Shown: in pieces, positions 25,755 through 36,332 of the stretch
Layout: every line of letters starts with the position of its first letter
How positions within the stretch are numbered: position 1 is the stretch's first letter
NCBI GenBank assembly: GCA_016777325.1
Contig: JADHRQ010000001.1
Location: 1-64,000 of the forward strand
Source: Flavobacteriales bacterium
Lineage (GTDB): Bacteria; Bacteroidota; Bacteroidia; Flavobacteriales; Flavobacteriaceae
Length of the DNA stretch: 64,000 nucleotides
Reading direction: 5' to 3'
Made by a program: the position numbers and the translations under genes
The notes under the pieces: generated by a model
The model's input: only the letters and a program-made list of their open reading frames with translations
Database searches by the model: none
What the model was told of the DNA's origin: nothing

Positions 25755-28352
25755 TTGAAAAAAAAATATTTAAGCTTTTTTATAATTTTTATTTTTTTAG
25801 GATTAAACCACTCGTATTCTCAAGAAAACACTGTAGCTAAAGATTCAATGTTTAATGATGATGAAATTAGCAAATCAGTGCTTTTAGATAATATAAAGTA
25901 TGACGCTAGTGATTCAATAAGAATTGATCAAAAAAACAATAAAATTCTTCTGTATAATAATGCTAAGATTGTTTATGGTGACATAACACTAACTTCGGGT
26001 CTTATAATTTTAGATTATAAAGAAAATATTGTAACTGCAGGAAGAGTTTCTGATTCCGAAGGAAATCTTAGTCAGTACCCAACTTTTATTCAAGGAGGAA
26101 ATACAGTTAACCCAGATTCGATTAAATATAATTTTGATAACCAAAAAGCACTAATTTGGAATTCAAAATCTGAGGAAAATGGAATGAATATATTATCTAG
26201 TCTTACTAAAAAACAAAATGATTCAGTATACTACTTAAAAGATGGAAAAGTTACAACTGGAGGAAATCTTTTAGGAGGCGAATCAGAAGAAGCAGACTAT
26301 TATTTTAAGATTAGAAAAGGAAAATTGGTTCCAGGAGGAAATATAATCACCGGTTTTACAAACTTATTTATTAAAAATGTTCCTACGCCTATTGGACTTC
26401 CATTTGCTTACTTTCCCTCTCAACAAACTAAAGATTCAGGTTTTATAATTCCTAATATTAGCGATAGTAATGAAAGAGGGTATTCATTTCAAAATGGAGG
26501 TTATTATCTTCCAATTTCAGAATTTTTTGATCTAACTGTATTAGCAGATTATTATACAAATGGTAGTTACGGAATGAATATTAGTAGCCAATATAGAAAG
26601 AGATATAGATACACTGGTAATTTTACAGTTAGATATGAAAACTTAATTAATAGTGAAAGGGGATTACCTAATTATGGGAAATCTACTGTTTATAATATTA
26701 GATGGACACACTCTAAGGATTCTAAATCCTCTCCAAATTCTAGCTTTAGTGCTTCTGTTAATTTTGGGAGTAGTGACTATTTCCGTCAATCTGTAAACCA
26801 GTTAAATACTGCAAATTTTTTAAATAATAACCTTAGTTCATCTATAAATTATTCCAAAAGTTTTCCTGGTTCGGCTGGAATTAGGCTTTCATTAACAGCT
26901 AACATGTCTCAAAATACTCAAACTCAGGAAGTAAATTTAACTTTACCAACCCTTACTTTAAACTCTAATAGATTTTATCCATTTGAGAGAAAAGGAAAAT
27001 CAAAAAAAGGTTTTTTTCAAAATATAAATATTCAGTACTCATCAAAAGCTGACAATAGAGCAATTTTTGCAGATGATTTATTATTAAAAAAGGGGATGTT
27101 TGAAAATGCTAAGTCTGGAGTTCAACACAATATACCTTTTACTACTAACTTCAAGATGTTTAAACATTTTAGTGTTAGTGTGGGAGGAAGATATCAAGAA
27201 ACATGGACTGGTAAAACAATTAACTACAGTGATTATATTGAAGATGTAGGGGCTATAAAGGATACAGTATCGGGATTTGATAGATTTGGAGTTTATAATT
27301 ATAATGCTAGTGTTACAACTAAAATTTATGGAATTGTAAATTTCAAACCAAAAAATAAAGTTCAATCTATTAGACATACTATGACCCCTAGTATATCTTA
27401 TTCAAATAATCCTAGTTTCGAAAAGTACTATGACACTTATATAATAGATGCTAATGGAAATACAGCTGAATATACTAGATTTCAAGGAGGACTTTATGGA
27501 GCCCCTGGTAAGAATTATTCAAGCAGTATAGGTTTATCTATTCAAAATACATTAGAGGCTAAAGTAAAATCAAAAGACTCAACGGAAACTGAATTAAGAA
27601 AGATTAATATTTTCAAGAACCTAAATATATCTACTAGCTACAATCTTGCTGCTGAGGAGTTTAAGCTTTCCCCTATTAGAGTTACTGGTAGTATTGATAT
27701 TGCAAAGGGCTTTGCTGTTAATACAGGGGCAACATTTGACCCATATGCACTTGATGAAAACAACCAACGAATTAATGAGTTTAACTCAAAAAAAGGAGGC
27801 GGCTTGTTTAGAATGACCAGTGCTAATATTTCTACACAATATCAAATTAATAATGACACATTTAAAAGAGGTCAATCTGAAAGTCAAATAGAAGAATCAA
27901 CTTCTGGAGGAGGAAGAGCTGATGATTTATTTGGAGTATCTCAAGATTTTTCAGACTCTAGACAAAATCAAGAAGATGAAGAAGATAAAGAAGAAATTGA
28001 TTTAACTAACTACATCTATAAAATGCCCTGGTCCTTGAACTTAGCATATTCTTTAACATATAATAATTCAAGAGGTCAAAAAGATTTTTCTACAAACTCC
28101 TTAATGATATCATCAAATTTATCTCTAACTCCCAAATGGACAGTTGGAATATCATCAGGATACGACTTTAAGCAAAAGGGATTTACTTATACTCAATTAA
28201 GATTTGATAGAGATTTAGATAGTTGGAAATTAGACTTTTCTTGGGTACCTTTTAGCCCAAGAGCTTCATGGAATTTTTTCATAGGTATAAAGTCAGGATT
28301 ACTTAGCGATCTTAAATATGAAAAAAGATCAGAGCCAGACAGATCATTATAA
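25755..28352 (+). CDS. lptD: LPS assembly outer-membrane protein LptD, TTG start
   Basis: This is an 865-residue LptD homologue, the outer-membrane barrel that inserts lipopolysaccharide. A signal peptide (about 1-22, ending NHSYSQ) precedes an OstA-type periplasmic domain (DQKNNKILLYNNAKIVYGDI). A long beta-rich barrel follows with the family landmark PIGLPFAYFPSQQTKDSG. The start is TTG at 25755: a stop codon lies two codons upstream and only this start gives the full basic-hydrophobic signal peptide. Near residues 720-755 is a very acidic, low-complexity insertion (QNQEDEEDKEEID). The gene continues into ridA after 5 bp and is divergent from the amidase gene. LptE is not seen. Confidence 0.92.
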   Translation: MKKKYLSFFIIFIFLGLNHSYSQENTVAKDSMFNDDEISKSVLLDNIKYDASDSIRIDQKNNKILLYNNAKIVYGDITLTSGLIILDYKENIVTAGRVSDSEGNLSQYPTFIQGGNTVNPDSIKYNFDNQKALIWNSKSEENGMNILSSLTKKQNDSVYYLKDGKVTTGGNLLGGESEEADYYFKIRKGKLVPGGNIITGFTNLFIKNVPTPIGLPFAYFPSQQTKDSGFIIPNISDSNERGYSFQNGGYYLPISEFFDLTVLADYYTNGSYGMNISSQYRKRYRYTGNFTVRYENLINSERGLPNYGKSTVYNIRWTHSKDSKSSPNSSFSASVNFGSSDYFRQSVNQLNTANFLNNNLSSSINYSKSFPGSAGIRLSLTANMSQNTQTQEVNLTLPTLTLNSNRFYPFERKGKSKKGFFQNINIQYSSKADNRAIFADDLLLKKGMFENAKSGVQHNIPFTTNFKMFKHFSVSVGGRYQETWTGKTINYSDYIEDVGAIKDTVSGFDRFGVYNYNASVTTKIYGIVNFKPKNKVQSIRHTMTPSISYSNNPSFEKYYDTYIIDANGNTAEYTRFQGGLYGAPGKNYSSSIGLSIQNTLEAKVKSKDSTETELRKINIFKNLNISTSYNLAAEEFKLSPIRVTGSIDIAKGFAVNTGATFDPYALDENNQRINEFNSKKGGGLFRMTSANISTQYQINNDTFKRGQSESQIEESTSGGGRADDLFGVSQDFSDSRQNQEDEEDKEEIDLTNYIYKMPWSLNLAYSLTYNNSRGQKDFSTNSLMISSNLSLTPKWTVGISSGYDFKQKGFTYTQLRFDRDLDSWKLDFSWVPFSPRASWNFFIGIKSGLLSDLKYEKRSEPDRSL

Positions 28353-28357
28353 GAATT

Positions 28358-28741
28358 ATGGAAAAAAAAATTATTAATACAAGTAAATCTCCTGCACCGA
28401 TAGGTCCATATAATCAAGCAATACTTAAAGGAAATACACTTTATATATCAGGTCAAATTGCTTTAGATGGAGAATCAATGAAATTAAATAACAAATCAAT
28501 TAGTGATGAGACTCATCAAGTGATGAAAAATCTTAAGAATATTTTAGAAGAAGCAAAGATGAGTTTTAATGATGTTGTAAAGTCGTCAATTTTTCTATCT
28601 GATATGTCATTATTTAATGAGGTAAATGAAATATATGGAAGTTATCTAACACCTGGAAATGAACCTGCAAGAGAAACAATAGCAGTTAAAACACTTCCAA
28701 TGAATGTTAATGTTGAGATATCAATGATTGCAATTATCTAA
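28358..28741 (+). CDS. ridA: RidA family enamine/imine deaminase
   Basis: This 127-residue member of the YjgF/YER057c/UK114 family hydrolyses reactive 2-aminoacrylate-type enamines released by PLP enzymes such as threonine dehydratase. The start PAPIGPYNQAI, the middle LYISGQIALD and the end RETIAVKTLPMNVNVEISMIA match the family, including the Arg of the active site. It lies 5 bp after lptD, a linkage often seen in Flavobacteria. Its stop abuts the convergent kinase gene. Confidence 0.95.
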   Translation: MEKKIINTSKSPAPIGPYNQAILKGNTLYISGQIALDGESMKLNNKSISDETHQVMKNLKNILEEAKMSFNDVVKSSIFLSDMSLFNEVNEIYGSYLTPGNEPARETIAVKTLPMNVNVEISMIAII

Positions 28742-29599
28742 TTATTTTAAAATATTTCTTTTGTGATAATCAACTAAACCGGTAATTGGTCTCTGAATAA
28801 ATTTTCCAGTTTTAAGATTATATTTCTTACCAATTTTAGTTATTTCATCTTTTAAATAATAAGCTATAGATCCAACATAATGTACATCAACTTTACTAAA
28901 GTCATCATATTGAAGAATTTGATAATCTATAAACCTCTCTAAACCTTTAAAAATAATTTCTTTAAAATACTCATTAGATTTATTTTCAATTAAAAACCTT
29001 GCAAATCCAGCCAAATAAGTATTTGGATTTTCTTCCCTATAAAGTTTATTCTTTATAGAATTTGGAGATAAGTCATAATTATTCGAGAATTCATCTCTTA
29101 AATATTCAGGCATTTTGTTAAAATAATAAGCTCTAATTAAATATTTACCATAATAGTTACCACTAGCGTAATCCATTAAAACATATCCCAAAGACTGAAC
29201 TTTTTGGATTACATTTTTACCATCATAATAAGAACAATTTGAACCTGTTCCAATAATATTTACAATTGAAGGAACACCTTCATCAACTGCTGAATATACT
29301 GCAGCGTATGTGTCTTCCTTTATATCAAACTCACTATTTACAAAAATTGATTTAAAGACTTTAAGTATTCGATTTTGAGTATCTTTCACTCCACATCCTG
29401 CTCCATAAAAAAAAAGATTATTTACTAACTTTCTATTTTTATAGATATCAAAATTATTTTTGATTCTTTCATTTAATATTTCATTAGAAAGCATTTGAGG
29501 ATTAAGACCTAAAGTTTGAGTAGAAAATATTTCCTCACCTTCATTATCTAGAGCTATCCAGTCAGTCTTAGTAGAACCACTATCAACAACTAAAATCAT
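28742..29599 (-). CDS. BadF/BadG-type ATPase, N-acetylglucosamine kinase-like
   Basis: This 285-residue protein of the ASKHA fold has a phosphate-1 loop MILVVDSGSTKTDW at the N-terminus, a second loop NIIGTGSNCSYYDG near residue 115, and an adenosine segment near VHYVGSIAYYLKD. The size and loops match the N-acetylglucosamine kinase-like branch found in Bacteroidetes, which would phosphorylate GlcNAc or a related amino sugar. It follows gapA after 8 bp, so it is probably co-expressed with pfkA and gapA. This also fits the hexosaminidase genes elsewhere in the window. Substrate not certain. Confidence 0.85.
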   Translation of the reverse strand: MILVVDSGSTKTDWIALDNEGEEIFSTQTLGLNPQMLSNEILNERIKNNFDIYKNRKLVNNLFFYGAGCGVKDTQNRILKVFKSIFVNSEFDIKEDTYAAVYSAVDEGVPSIVNIIGTGSNCSYYDGKNVIQKVQSLGYVLMDYASGNYYGKYLIRAYYFNKMPEYLRDEFSNNYDLSPNSIKNKLYREENPNTYLAGFARFLIENKSNEYFKEIIFKGLERFIDYQILQYDDFSKVDVHYVGSIAYYLKDEITKIGKKYNLKTGKFIQRPITGLVDYHKRNILK

Positions 29600-29607
29600 A
29601 ATCTATA

Positions 29608-30615
<1,008 letters not shown>

Positions 30616-30623
30616 TTATTAAA

Positions 30624-31610
30624 TTAAATTGAAATTATATCACACACTCTAACTAAATCCTTATCTAATGACTGGCCTCCCTTAATAGCATCATTGATAG
30701 GTGTTGCAGTCATTTTATCGTCGATTATACCTACCATGATTTTACTTTTATGTTGAAGTAAACAGTCAACTGCATAAACACCCATTCTAGATGCCAAAAC
30801 TCGATCAAAACAGGAAGGAGTTCCACCTCTCTGAATATGTCCTAAAATAGATACTCTAATTTCGTAATGAGGAAGATTTTTTTCTATGTATGAAGAAAAA
30901 TTAAAAACATTCTCACCTATTTTATCCCCTTCAGAAACTACAATAATGCTTGAAGATTTTCCAGATTTTTCACTCTTTTTGAGAGAATCCAGCAATCTTT
31001 CTAATCCCATGTTTTGTTCTGGGATAAGAACCTCTTCTGCACCCGCTCCTATTCCAGCATTAAGAGCAATGTGCCCTGAACCTTTACCCATTACTTCTAT
31101 AAAGAAAAGCCTGTTATGAGAACTAGCAGTATCTCTAATTTTATCTATAGCTTCTACTGCAGTATTTAGAGCAGTATCGTATCCTAAGCTACATCTTGTT
31201 CCAACTAGGTCATTATCAATAGTTCCCGGAATACCAATTACATTAATTCCATGTTCTTCTTCTAGTAAAAGTGCTCCAGTTAAAGAACCATTTCCACCAA
31301 TAACAACTAATGAATCAATTTCATGTTTATCTAAAGTGTTTTTTGCCTTAATTCGACCTTCTTTAGTTCTAAATTCCAAACATCTAGCAGATTTTAATAT
31401 AGTTCCACCTTTATTTACAATATTGTTAACTCCTCTAGCATTAAGCTTAACCAAATCATTTGTAATTAAACCTTCATAGCCCTTATAGACACCATAACAT
31501 TCAATATTATTAAACACAGATGCTCTAACAACTGCTCTAACTGCAGCATTCATTCCTGGGGCATCACCACCTGAAGTTAAAACAGCTATTTTTCTTACTT
31601 TTTTTGCCAT
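30624..31610 (-). CDS. pfkA: ATP-dependent 6-phosphofructokinase
   Basis: This 328-residue enzyme phosphorylates fructose 6-phosphate. ATP-site TSGGDAPGMNAAVRAVVR, catalytic GIPGTIDNDLVGTRCSLGYDTA and FIEVMGKGSGHIAL are typical of the ATP-dependent group A. Gly (not Asp) in the GGDAPGMN loop agrees with ATP rather than pyrophosphate as donor. A -7 promoter box lies 13 bp upstream of its ATG, so it can be transcribed independently of tamB. It leads the pfkA-gapA-kinase unit. Confidence 0.97.
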   Translation of the reverse strand: MAKKVRKIAVLTSGGDAPGMNAAVRAVVRASVFNNIECYGVYKGYEGLITNDLVKLNARGVNNIVNKGGTILKSARCLEFRTKEGRIKAKNTLDKHEIDSLVVIGGNGSLTGALLLEEEHGINVIGIPGTIDNDLVGTRCSLGYDTALNTAVEAIDKIRDTASSHNRLFFIEVMGKGSGHIALNAGIGAGAEEVLIPEQNMGLERLLDSLKKSEKSGKSSSIIVVSEGDKIGENVFNFSSYIEKNLPHYEIRVSILGHIQRGGTPSCFDRVLASRMGVYAVDCLLQHKSKIMVGIIDDKMTATPINDAIKGGQSLDKDLVRVCDIISI

Positions 31611-31623
31611 TTTTTAAGTTGCA

Positions 31624-31631
31624 CAAATTTA
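31624..31631 (-). promoter_or_regulatory. -7 promoter box for pfkA
   Basis: TAAATTTG on the minus strand (31631 to 31624) matches TAnnTTTG exactly. The transcript would start near 31619 with a leader of about 9 nt before the pfkA ATG. No TTG at the right distance is visible, so the -33 element is unclear. Confidence 0.5.
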
Positions 31632-31671
31632 ATTATAAAATTTAAAGATATTAAGTAATAACAAGAAATTA

Positions 31672-34600
31672 TTAATTATTATTTGCTATAATCTTTGATA
31701 ATAAATCTCTAAAAGTTTGAAAGTCGACTTGATAAGATAAACCTACACCCTGAGTGTAACCCAATTCATCTCCAATATATCTAAATTCATTTTCTTTATT
31801 AAAAACTTTTGCTTTTAAACTTCCATCTTCATTTAAAATAAAATCTATTTGAACATCACCTATTATAAGCGTTTCTTCAATTCCTCCAATCGGAACTCCT
31901 ATTTTTCCGTTGAATAAAATTTTATCACTGATTTTTGTTGAAAGAGTAACACCAAACCTGTCTTCAGTCTTTATATCTAAAATATCACTTTTATCACCCT
32001 GCAGATAATTTAAACCCACCTCCAAGGGACCTTGTGAGCCTCCAAGAATATCACTGAATACCTCAGAAACTTTTTCATAAATATTATTTGTAACCCCTTC
32101 AATAGATACACTTACTTCATTAATGAATATTCCTTGAGTTAAAAGAGATATAGCTTGAAGTTGTCTTATTTCTGGATCATTTAACTTGTAGTTTATTTCT
32201 GATGTAACTGTACTGCTTGTATTAGGGAAAAATATTTCAAAATCTGGACTATCTGGTTTTGTTAAATCTCCAGTAAGATTTATCTCTACATCAGTTGGAA
32301 TTTTTTTATTAAAATTAGGGTTATCAAGAAGTAGAGCAGGATTTGCTCCTCCTGGAACATTATATGTAGCCTGGATATTCATTTGAGCACCCAAAGGCTC
32401 ACCATCCCAGATTATGCTACCTCCTTCTTTTAATTGAAACTTCTTGTCAATTAATGCCAGATTTCTAAAGTTATAAATCCCTTCCTTAGTGGTGAAATCA
32501 CCGAACATATTAAATTTACCGTCTGAATCTATTTCCATAAACAAATTACCATTCCCATTTCCACTAATATAACTTCCAGTTTCTCTATCAATCGTTATTT
32601 CAATATCTGCACTATTATTGATTTCTAGATTCATATTCAAATCAAGAGTTTTAACAGTTTTCAATACTTGATTTTTAGATTTTGAATCTACATTTGAGTA
32701 AGAATTTATATCACTAAATTTTATAAATGAAAATTCTTCAACTGAATAGTTTTGAGAGTTAGGAATTATTATAGAAGTTCCATCCATTGTAATTCCATCA
32801 ATATTAATTCTCACATTATTTGTTGGACCATTTATTAAAATATCTCCCCCTATAAAAGCTTTTCCATAAAAATTTTCATTCTCAGAAAATTCTTTATTAA
32901 TAATATATAATCTATCTGAATTAAAGGCTAGATCTAAATTCCAATTTTTATAATCTTCATGAAATATTTTACCATTTAAAGATGTAATTGATTCTGAATC
33001 AATTGTCTTAATTGAGACATTATTTAATTCAAAATTCTGGTTATATAAAGTTATTTCTGATTTATCAGATAACAAGTACTCAACATTAAGGTAAGGAACA
33101 ATAAAACTTGATTTATTTAAAAAAAGTTTACCATTATGCTGAATATTGTCATAAGCACCCCACAAATTCACCTCACCTGAAACATTACTTGATATTTCTG
33201 ACATTGTTTTTAAACCTATTCTTTCTATGAAGGAAATATCAAAATTATTAATCAACAAATCAATATCTATGTTTGGTTTTTCATTAATTGCAATAATAGT
33301 CCCCTCCCCTTTAATTTGGTTATTTGATTTATCAGAAAGATCCAAATCAACTGCGTAAGAGTTATAATCTGTATTTCCAAAAACTTTAAGATTTAGTTCG
33401 CCTAAATCATAATCTTTTAATTTAATATCTGAAATATTAGAATTAAATTCTAAAGTTCTGTTTTCTAAAGTTCTATTAAACCCTATATTTGATATTATAT
33501 TTCCACTTATTGGGTTTTGATTTATTTTATAAAAATTTGATACATATAAATCTGATATTTGAATGTTAAAATCTAAATCATTTTCATTTTTATAGTATCC
33601 TGAAAAATTAAATCGATCCCCTAAATAAGAATTAATAGAAAATTTATCATTTGAATAAATAATGCCAAAGTCATAATTAGTAATATTTTCAATAAAATTT
33701 GCATCCAATAGATTATTAATTTCTGCAAAAGACTCTAAATGAATTTCATTTTCAGAATTCTTTAAATATATGTTTTGAAGAGAGACTAATGATTTAATAT
33801 ATTCTAGTTCTGAAAAATCAACATCTATAATAGCTTTTGTTTGAAAGCTTAAAGATTGTGCGTCAGGAATTATTAAATCCATATCACTATTAATCTTATA
33901 TGTTTTATTTAAGTTATTGCCTGAAATATTCGAAAAAATTTTAATATTCTCTGACGATAAATCTACTTTGGCATTTAAGTCATTATTGTTTATTAAAGAA
34001 TTAATGTCTAATGTAAAATCTTTATCATCTTTAATAATAAATATAGAAGACTCCATAGAGAAAAATTGATCTTTTGTTCCCGAAATATTAGAGTTTATTT
34101 TGAGGGAATTTAAATTTAGAATGTCTAATATTTTATCTTCTGAAGCAATAGAAGAATTCAGAGTAAAACTATAAGATAAAGTATCATCTAGTTTAGCAAT
34201 TCCATCAATGGATAAGTTAGTTTTAGTTTTATCAACTTGATTAAACTTATAAGTGATTATATTATCATTTAGAGTCAAATCCCCGGAAACAGATGGATAG
34301 TTAATTCTATCATCAATTTTATACTCAGTGTTTATTTTATCTTTATTAAAGTCTAAATTTTTTAAATCAATTTTTACAATTGGATTAGAAGAAAGTCCAT
34401 TTTCAATAACTATTTTTGAATCTACATTAAAAAAATCTGAAAAGAATAAAGCCTTTTCTATCGATAAGTTATTTTTTGATCCTAAAAAACTTAATTCTCC
34501 AGAAATAAATTTTGGAAAAAAATTATTGTCTATGTTTAAAATATCTGAATCAACTTTAAATTTAATATATGAGTCATTAAAGTTTTTTATGGAAAAATCA

Positions 34601-35274
34601 TCATTTAAATACAAATCTAAATCTCCTTCTAAATACTGATTTTCATTTGATAATAAGAAGTTTTCGAAGACTACTTTATCATCATTTAATTTAAACTTAC
34701 CACTAAATTGATCTATAGAGTAGTTGTCAATATTGCCTTCAAAAATTGATATATCAAAATTAATTCCATTTGTGTTTTTTTGAATCTGAATAATATTCAA
34801 ATTATTTATATCTATTTTATGTTGAATCGTGTCATTGACTATAAATAACTTAGATTTTGATATAGAAAGATTATCAAAAAATAAATTATTAATTACATCA
34901 TCTTGCAAGTTTTTAAATTCAACTTCGCTGTTTTTTTGATTCAAAAAAACCTGTAAACCTTCAAGTTTTAGGGAAGTGTCATATTGATTATCTGAAATGA
35001 AGGGAAGATATCTAGTTTTTAACGTCTCTAATAATAGAATTGTATCAGCGTTGTTATTTGATAATAATATATCTGAGATTACTAGCTCACCTTTTAAATT
35101 AAATTTTGAATTTCGAATTTGAATATTACTGTTTGTTTGTGTGTTAACATAATCTACTAAACTATTTTTAACATACTCTTGGAAACCTAGCGAATTAATA
35201 GTTATTAAAACAGCAGATATAACAAGGATTACTATGCCTGAAATAATTAAAACTATTTTTTTTGAATTCTTAAT
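31672..35274 (-). CDS. tamB: TamB-like translocation and assembly module protein, non-canonical start
   Basis: This is a large periplasm-spanning protein of the TamB/AsmA group, which moves lipids or outer-membrane proteins between membranes. The C-terminal DUF490 domain (about the last 350 residues) includes FGDFTTKEGIYNFRNLAL, MNIQATYNVPGGANP and a final VGLSYQVDFQTFRDL. The rest is repetitive beta-strand sequence typical of the bridge. The first canonical start (TTG at 34944) would remove the membrane anchor. The frame continues upstream without a stop for 110 codons and encodes KNSKKIVLIISGIVILVISA, a normal anchor, followed by an AsmA-like region. The best start is ATT at 35274 (1200 residues). 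It is divergent from tsaD with 38 bp between them. Family firm; start uncertain. Confidence 0.88.
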   Translation of the reverse strand: MKNSKKIVLIISGIVILVISAVLITINSLGFQEYVKNSLVDYVNTQTNSNIQIRNSKFNLKGELVISDILLSNNNADTILLLETLKTRYLPFISDNQYDTSLKLEGLQVFLNQKNSEVEFKNLQDDVINNLFFDNLSISKSKLFIVNDTIQHKIDINNLNIIQIQKNTNGINFDISIFEGNIDNYSIDQFSGKFKLNDDKVVFENFLLSNENQYLEGDLDLYLNDDFSIKNFNDSYIKFKVDSDILNIDNNFFPKFISGELSFLGSKNNLSIEKALFFSDFFNVDSKIVIENGLSSNPIVKIDLKNLDFNKDKINTEYKIDDRINYPSVSGDLTLNDNIITYKFNQVDKTKTNLSIDGIAKLDDTLSYSFTLNSSIASEDKILDILNLNSLKINSNISGTKDQFFSMESSIFIIKDDKDFTLDINSLINNNDLNAKVDLSSENIKIFSNISGNNLNKTYKINSDMDLIIPDAQSLSFQTKAIIDVDFSELEYIKSLVSLQNIYLKNSENEIHLESFAEINNLLDANFIENITNYDFGIIYSNDKFSINSYLGDRFNFSGYYKNENDLDFNIQISDLYVSNFYKINQNPISGNIISNIGFNRTLENRTLEFNSNISDIKLKDYDLGELNLKVFGNTDYNSYAVDLDLSDKSNNQIKGEGTIIAINEKPNIDIDLLINNFDISFIERIGLKTMSEISSNVSGEVNLWGAYDNIQHNGKLFLNKSSFIVPYLNVEYLLSDKSEITLYNQNFELNNVSIKTIDSESITSLNGKIFHEDYKNWNLDLAFNSDRLYIINKEFSENENFYGKAFIGGDILINGPTNNVRINIDGITMDGTSIIIPNSQNYSVEEFSFIKFSDINSYSNVDSKSKNQVLKTVKTLDLNMNLEINNSADIEITIDRETGSYISGNGNGNLFMEIDSDGKFNMFGDFTTKEGIYNFRNLALIDKKFQLKEGGSIIWDGEPLGAQMNIQATYNVPGGANPALLLDNPNFNKKIPTDVEINLTGDLTKPDSPDFEIFFPNTSSTVTSEINYKLNDPEIRQLQAISLLTQGIFINEVSVSIEGVTNNIYEKVSEVFSDILGGSQGPLEVGLNYLQGDKSDILDIKTEDRFGVTLSTKISDKILFNGKIGVPIGGIEETLIIGDVQIDFILNEDGSLKAKVFNKENEFRYIGDELGYTQGVGLSYQVDFQTFRDLLSKIIANNN

Positions 35275-35295
35275 GATTATTCTTGTTTAAATTTG
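35262..35295 (+). promoter_or_regulatory. promoter for tsaD-rsmE
   Basis: TTG (35262-35264), 23 nt, TAAATTTG (35288-35295) matches the Bacteroidetes pattern at the long end of the spacing range. The predicted start lies near 35300, about 13 nt before the tsaD ATG. The -33 part lies inside the first codons of divergent tamB. Confidence 0.55.
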
Positions 35296-35312
35296 TTGTT
35301 ACAAAGATAATA

Positions 35313-36332
35313 ATGTCAATTAAAGATATATATATACTTGGTATTGAATCATCATGTGATGATACATCTGCTTCTGTGTTAAAAAACGGAGAGGTTCTAT
35401 CTAATGTTATTGCTAACCAAAATATTCATAAAAAATATGGTGGAGTTGTACCAGAGTTAGCATCTAGAGCTCATCTCTCAAACATTATCCCTGTAGTTGA
35501 TTCAGCCCTTAAAGAGTCTAATGTTTCAATAAATAAAATATCAGCTATTGCTTTTACTAGAGGTCCAGGATTAATGGGTTCTTTAATAATAGGTACTGAA
35601 TTTGCAAAAGGACTTGGTTTATCATTAAATATTCCAGTAATAGAAGTAAACCATATGCAAGCTCACTTATTAGTTCACTTTATTAAAAATAATTTAAAGA
35701 AACCTTTATTTCCCTTCTTAGGTGTGACTATTTCAGGTGGACATACTCAATTTATTTTAGTAGAAGATTACTTTAAAATGAAAATTTTAGGACAAACATT
35801 AGATGATGCAATTGGTGAAGCATTTGATAAATGTGGAAAAAAAATTGGTTTAGGGTATCCTGCAGGTCCTGAAATTGATAAGTTGGCAAAGATTGGCAAT
35901 GAACTAAAATTTAAATTTCCATTACCTAAAGTTGAGGGAGGAGATATTAGCTACAGCGGAACGAAAACAGCATTTATAAATTTTCTATACAAAGAAAAAA
36001 ATAATAACAAAGACTTTATAGAAGATAATTTAAATGATATATGTGCATCAATACAGAAAAATTTGATTGATAATTTAATAAGCAAAATTGAATTACTATC
36101 ACTTAAGAATAAACTAAATAGAATAGTTCTAGGTGGAGGAGTATCAGCTAATTCATATTTAAAGGAAAGACTTAATATAGAATCTAAAAAGAATGATTGG
36201 GAAATTTTCGTTCCTAAGTTAGAATATACAACAGATAATGCAGCAATGATTGGAATTGTAGGTCATTTGAAATATAAAGAATCTATTAAATCAAGTCTAA
36301 ATACAACACCATCACCAAGGTTAGCTTTCTAA
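35313..36332 (+). CDS. tsaD: tRNA N6-threonylcarbamoyladenosine transferase TsaD
   Basis: This 339-residue protein transfers the threonylcarbamoyl group to A37 of ANN-decoding tRNAs together with TsaB and TsaE. ILGIESSCDDTSASV, the metal-binding HMQAH (His114 and His118), GVTISGGHTQFILV and the C-terminal DNAAMIGIVG are diagnostic. An upstream TTG (35283) is in frame, but the -7 promoter box overlaps that extension and family members begin as MSIKDIYILGIESS, so ATG 35313 is chosen. Its TAA shares one base with the ATG of rsmE, indicating coupling. Confidence 0.97.
   Translation: MSIKDIYILGIESSCDDTSASVLKNGEVLSNVIANQNIHKKYGGVVPELASRAHLSNIIPVVDSALKESNVSINKISAIAFTRGPGLMGSLIIGTEFAKGLGLSLNIPVIEVNHMQAHLLVHFIKNNLKKPLFPFLGVTISGGHTQFILVEDYFKMKILGQTLDDAIGEAFDKCGKKIGLGYPAGPEIDKLAKIGNELKFKFPLPKVEGGDISYSGTKTAFINFLYKEKNNNKDFIEDNLNDICASIQKNLIDNLISKIELLSLKNKLNRIVLGGGVSANSYLKERLNIESKKNDWEIFVPKLEYTTDNAAMIGIVGHLKYKESIKSSLNTTPSPRLAF

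Noticed and set aside
27084-27377. 97-codon open frame opposite lptD
   Set aside because: Antisense shadow of beta-barrel coding sequence, with no domain or start context.
34328-34639. 103-codon open frame opposite tamB
   Set aside because: It is antisense to a well-supported gene, has low-complexity Lys/Phe/Ser composition mirroring the AT-rich coding strand, and no promoter or homologue recognised.
35283-35312. Longer N-terminus for tsaD from TTG 35283
   Set aside because: The family N-terminus begins at ATG 35313 and the -7 promoter box lies within the extension.
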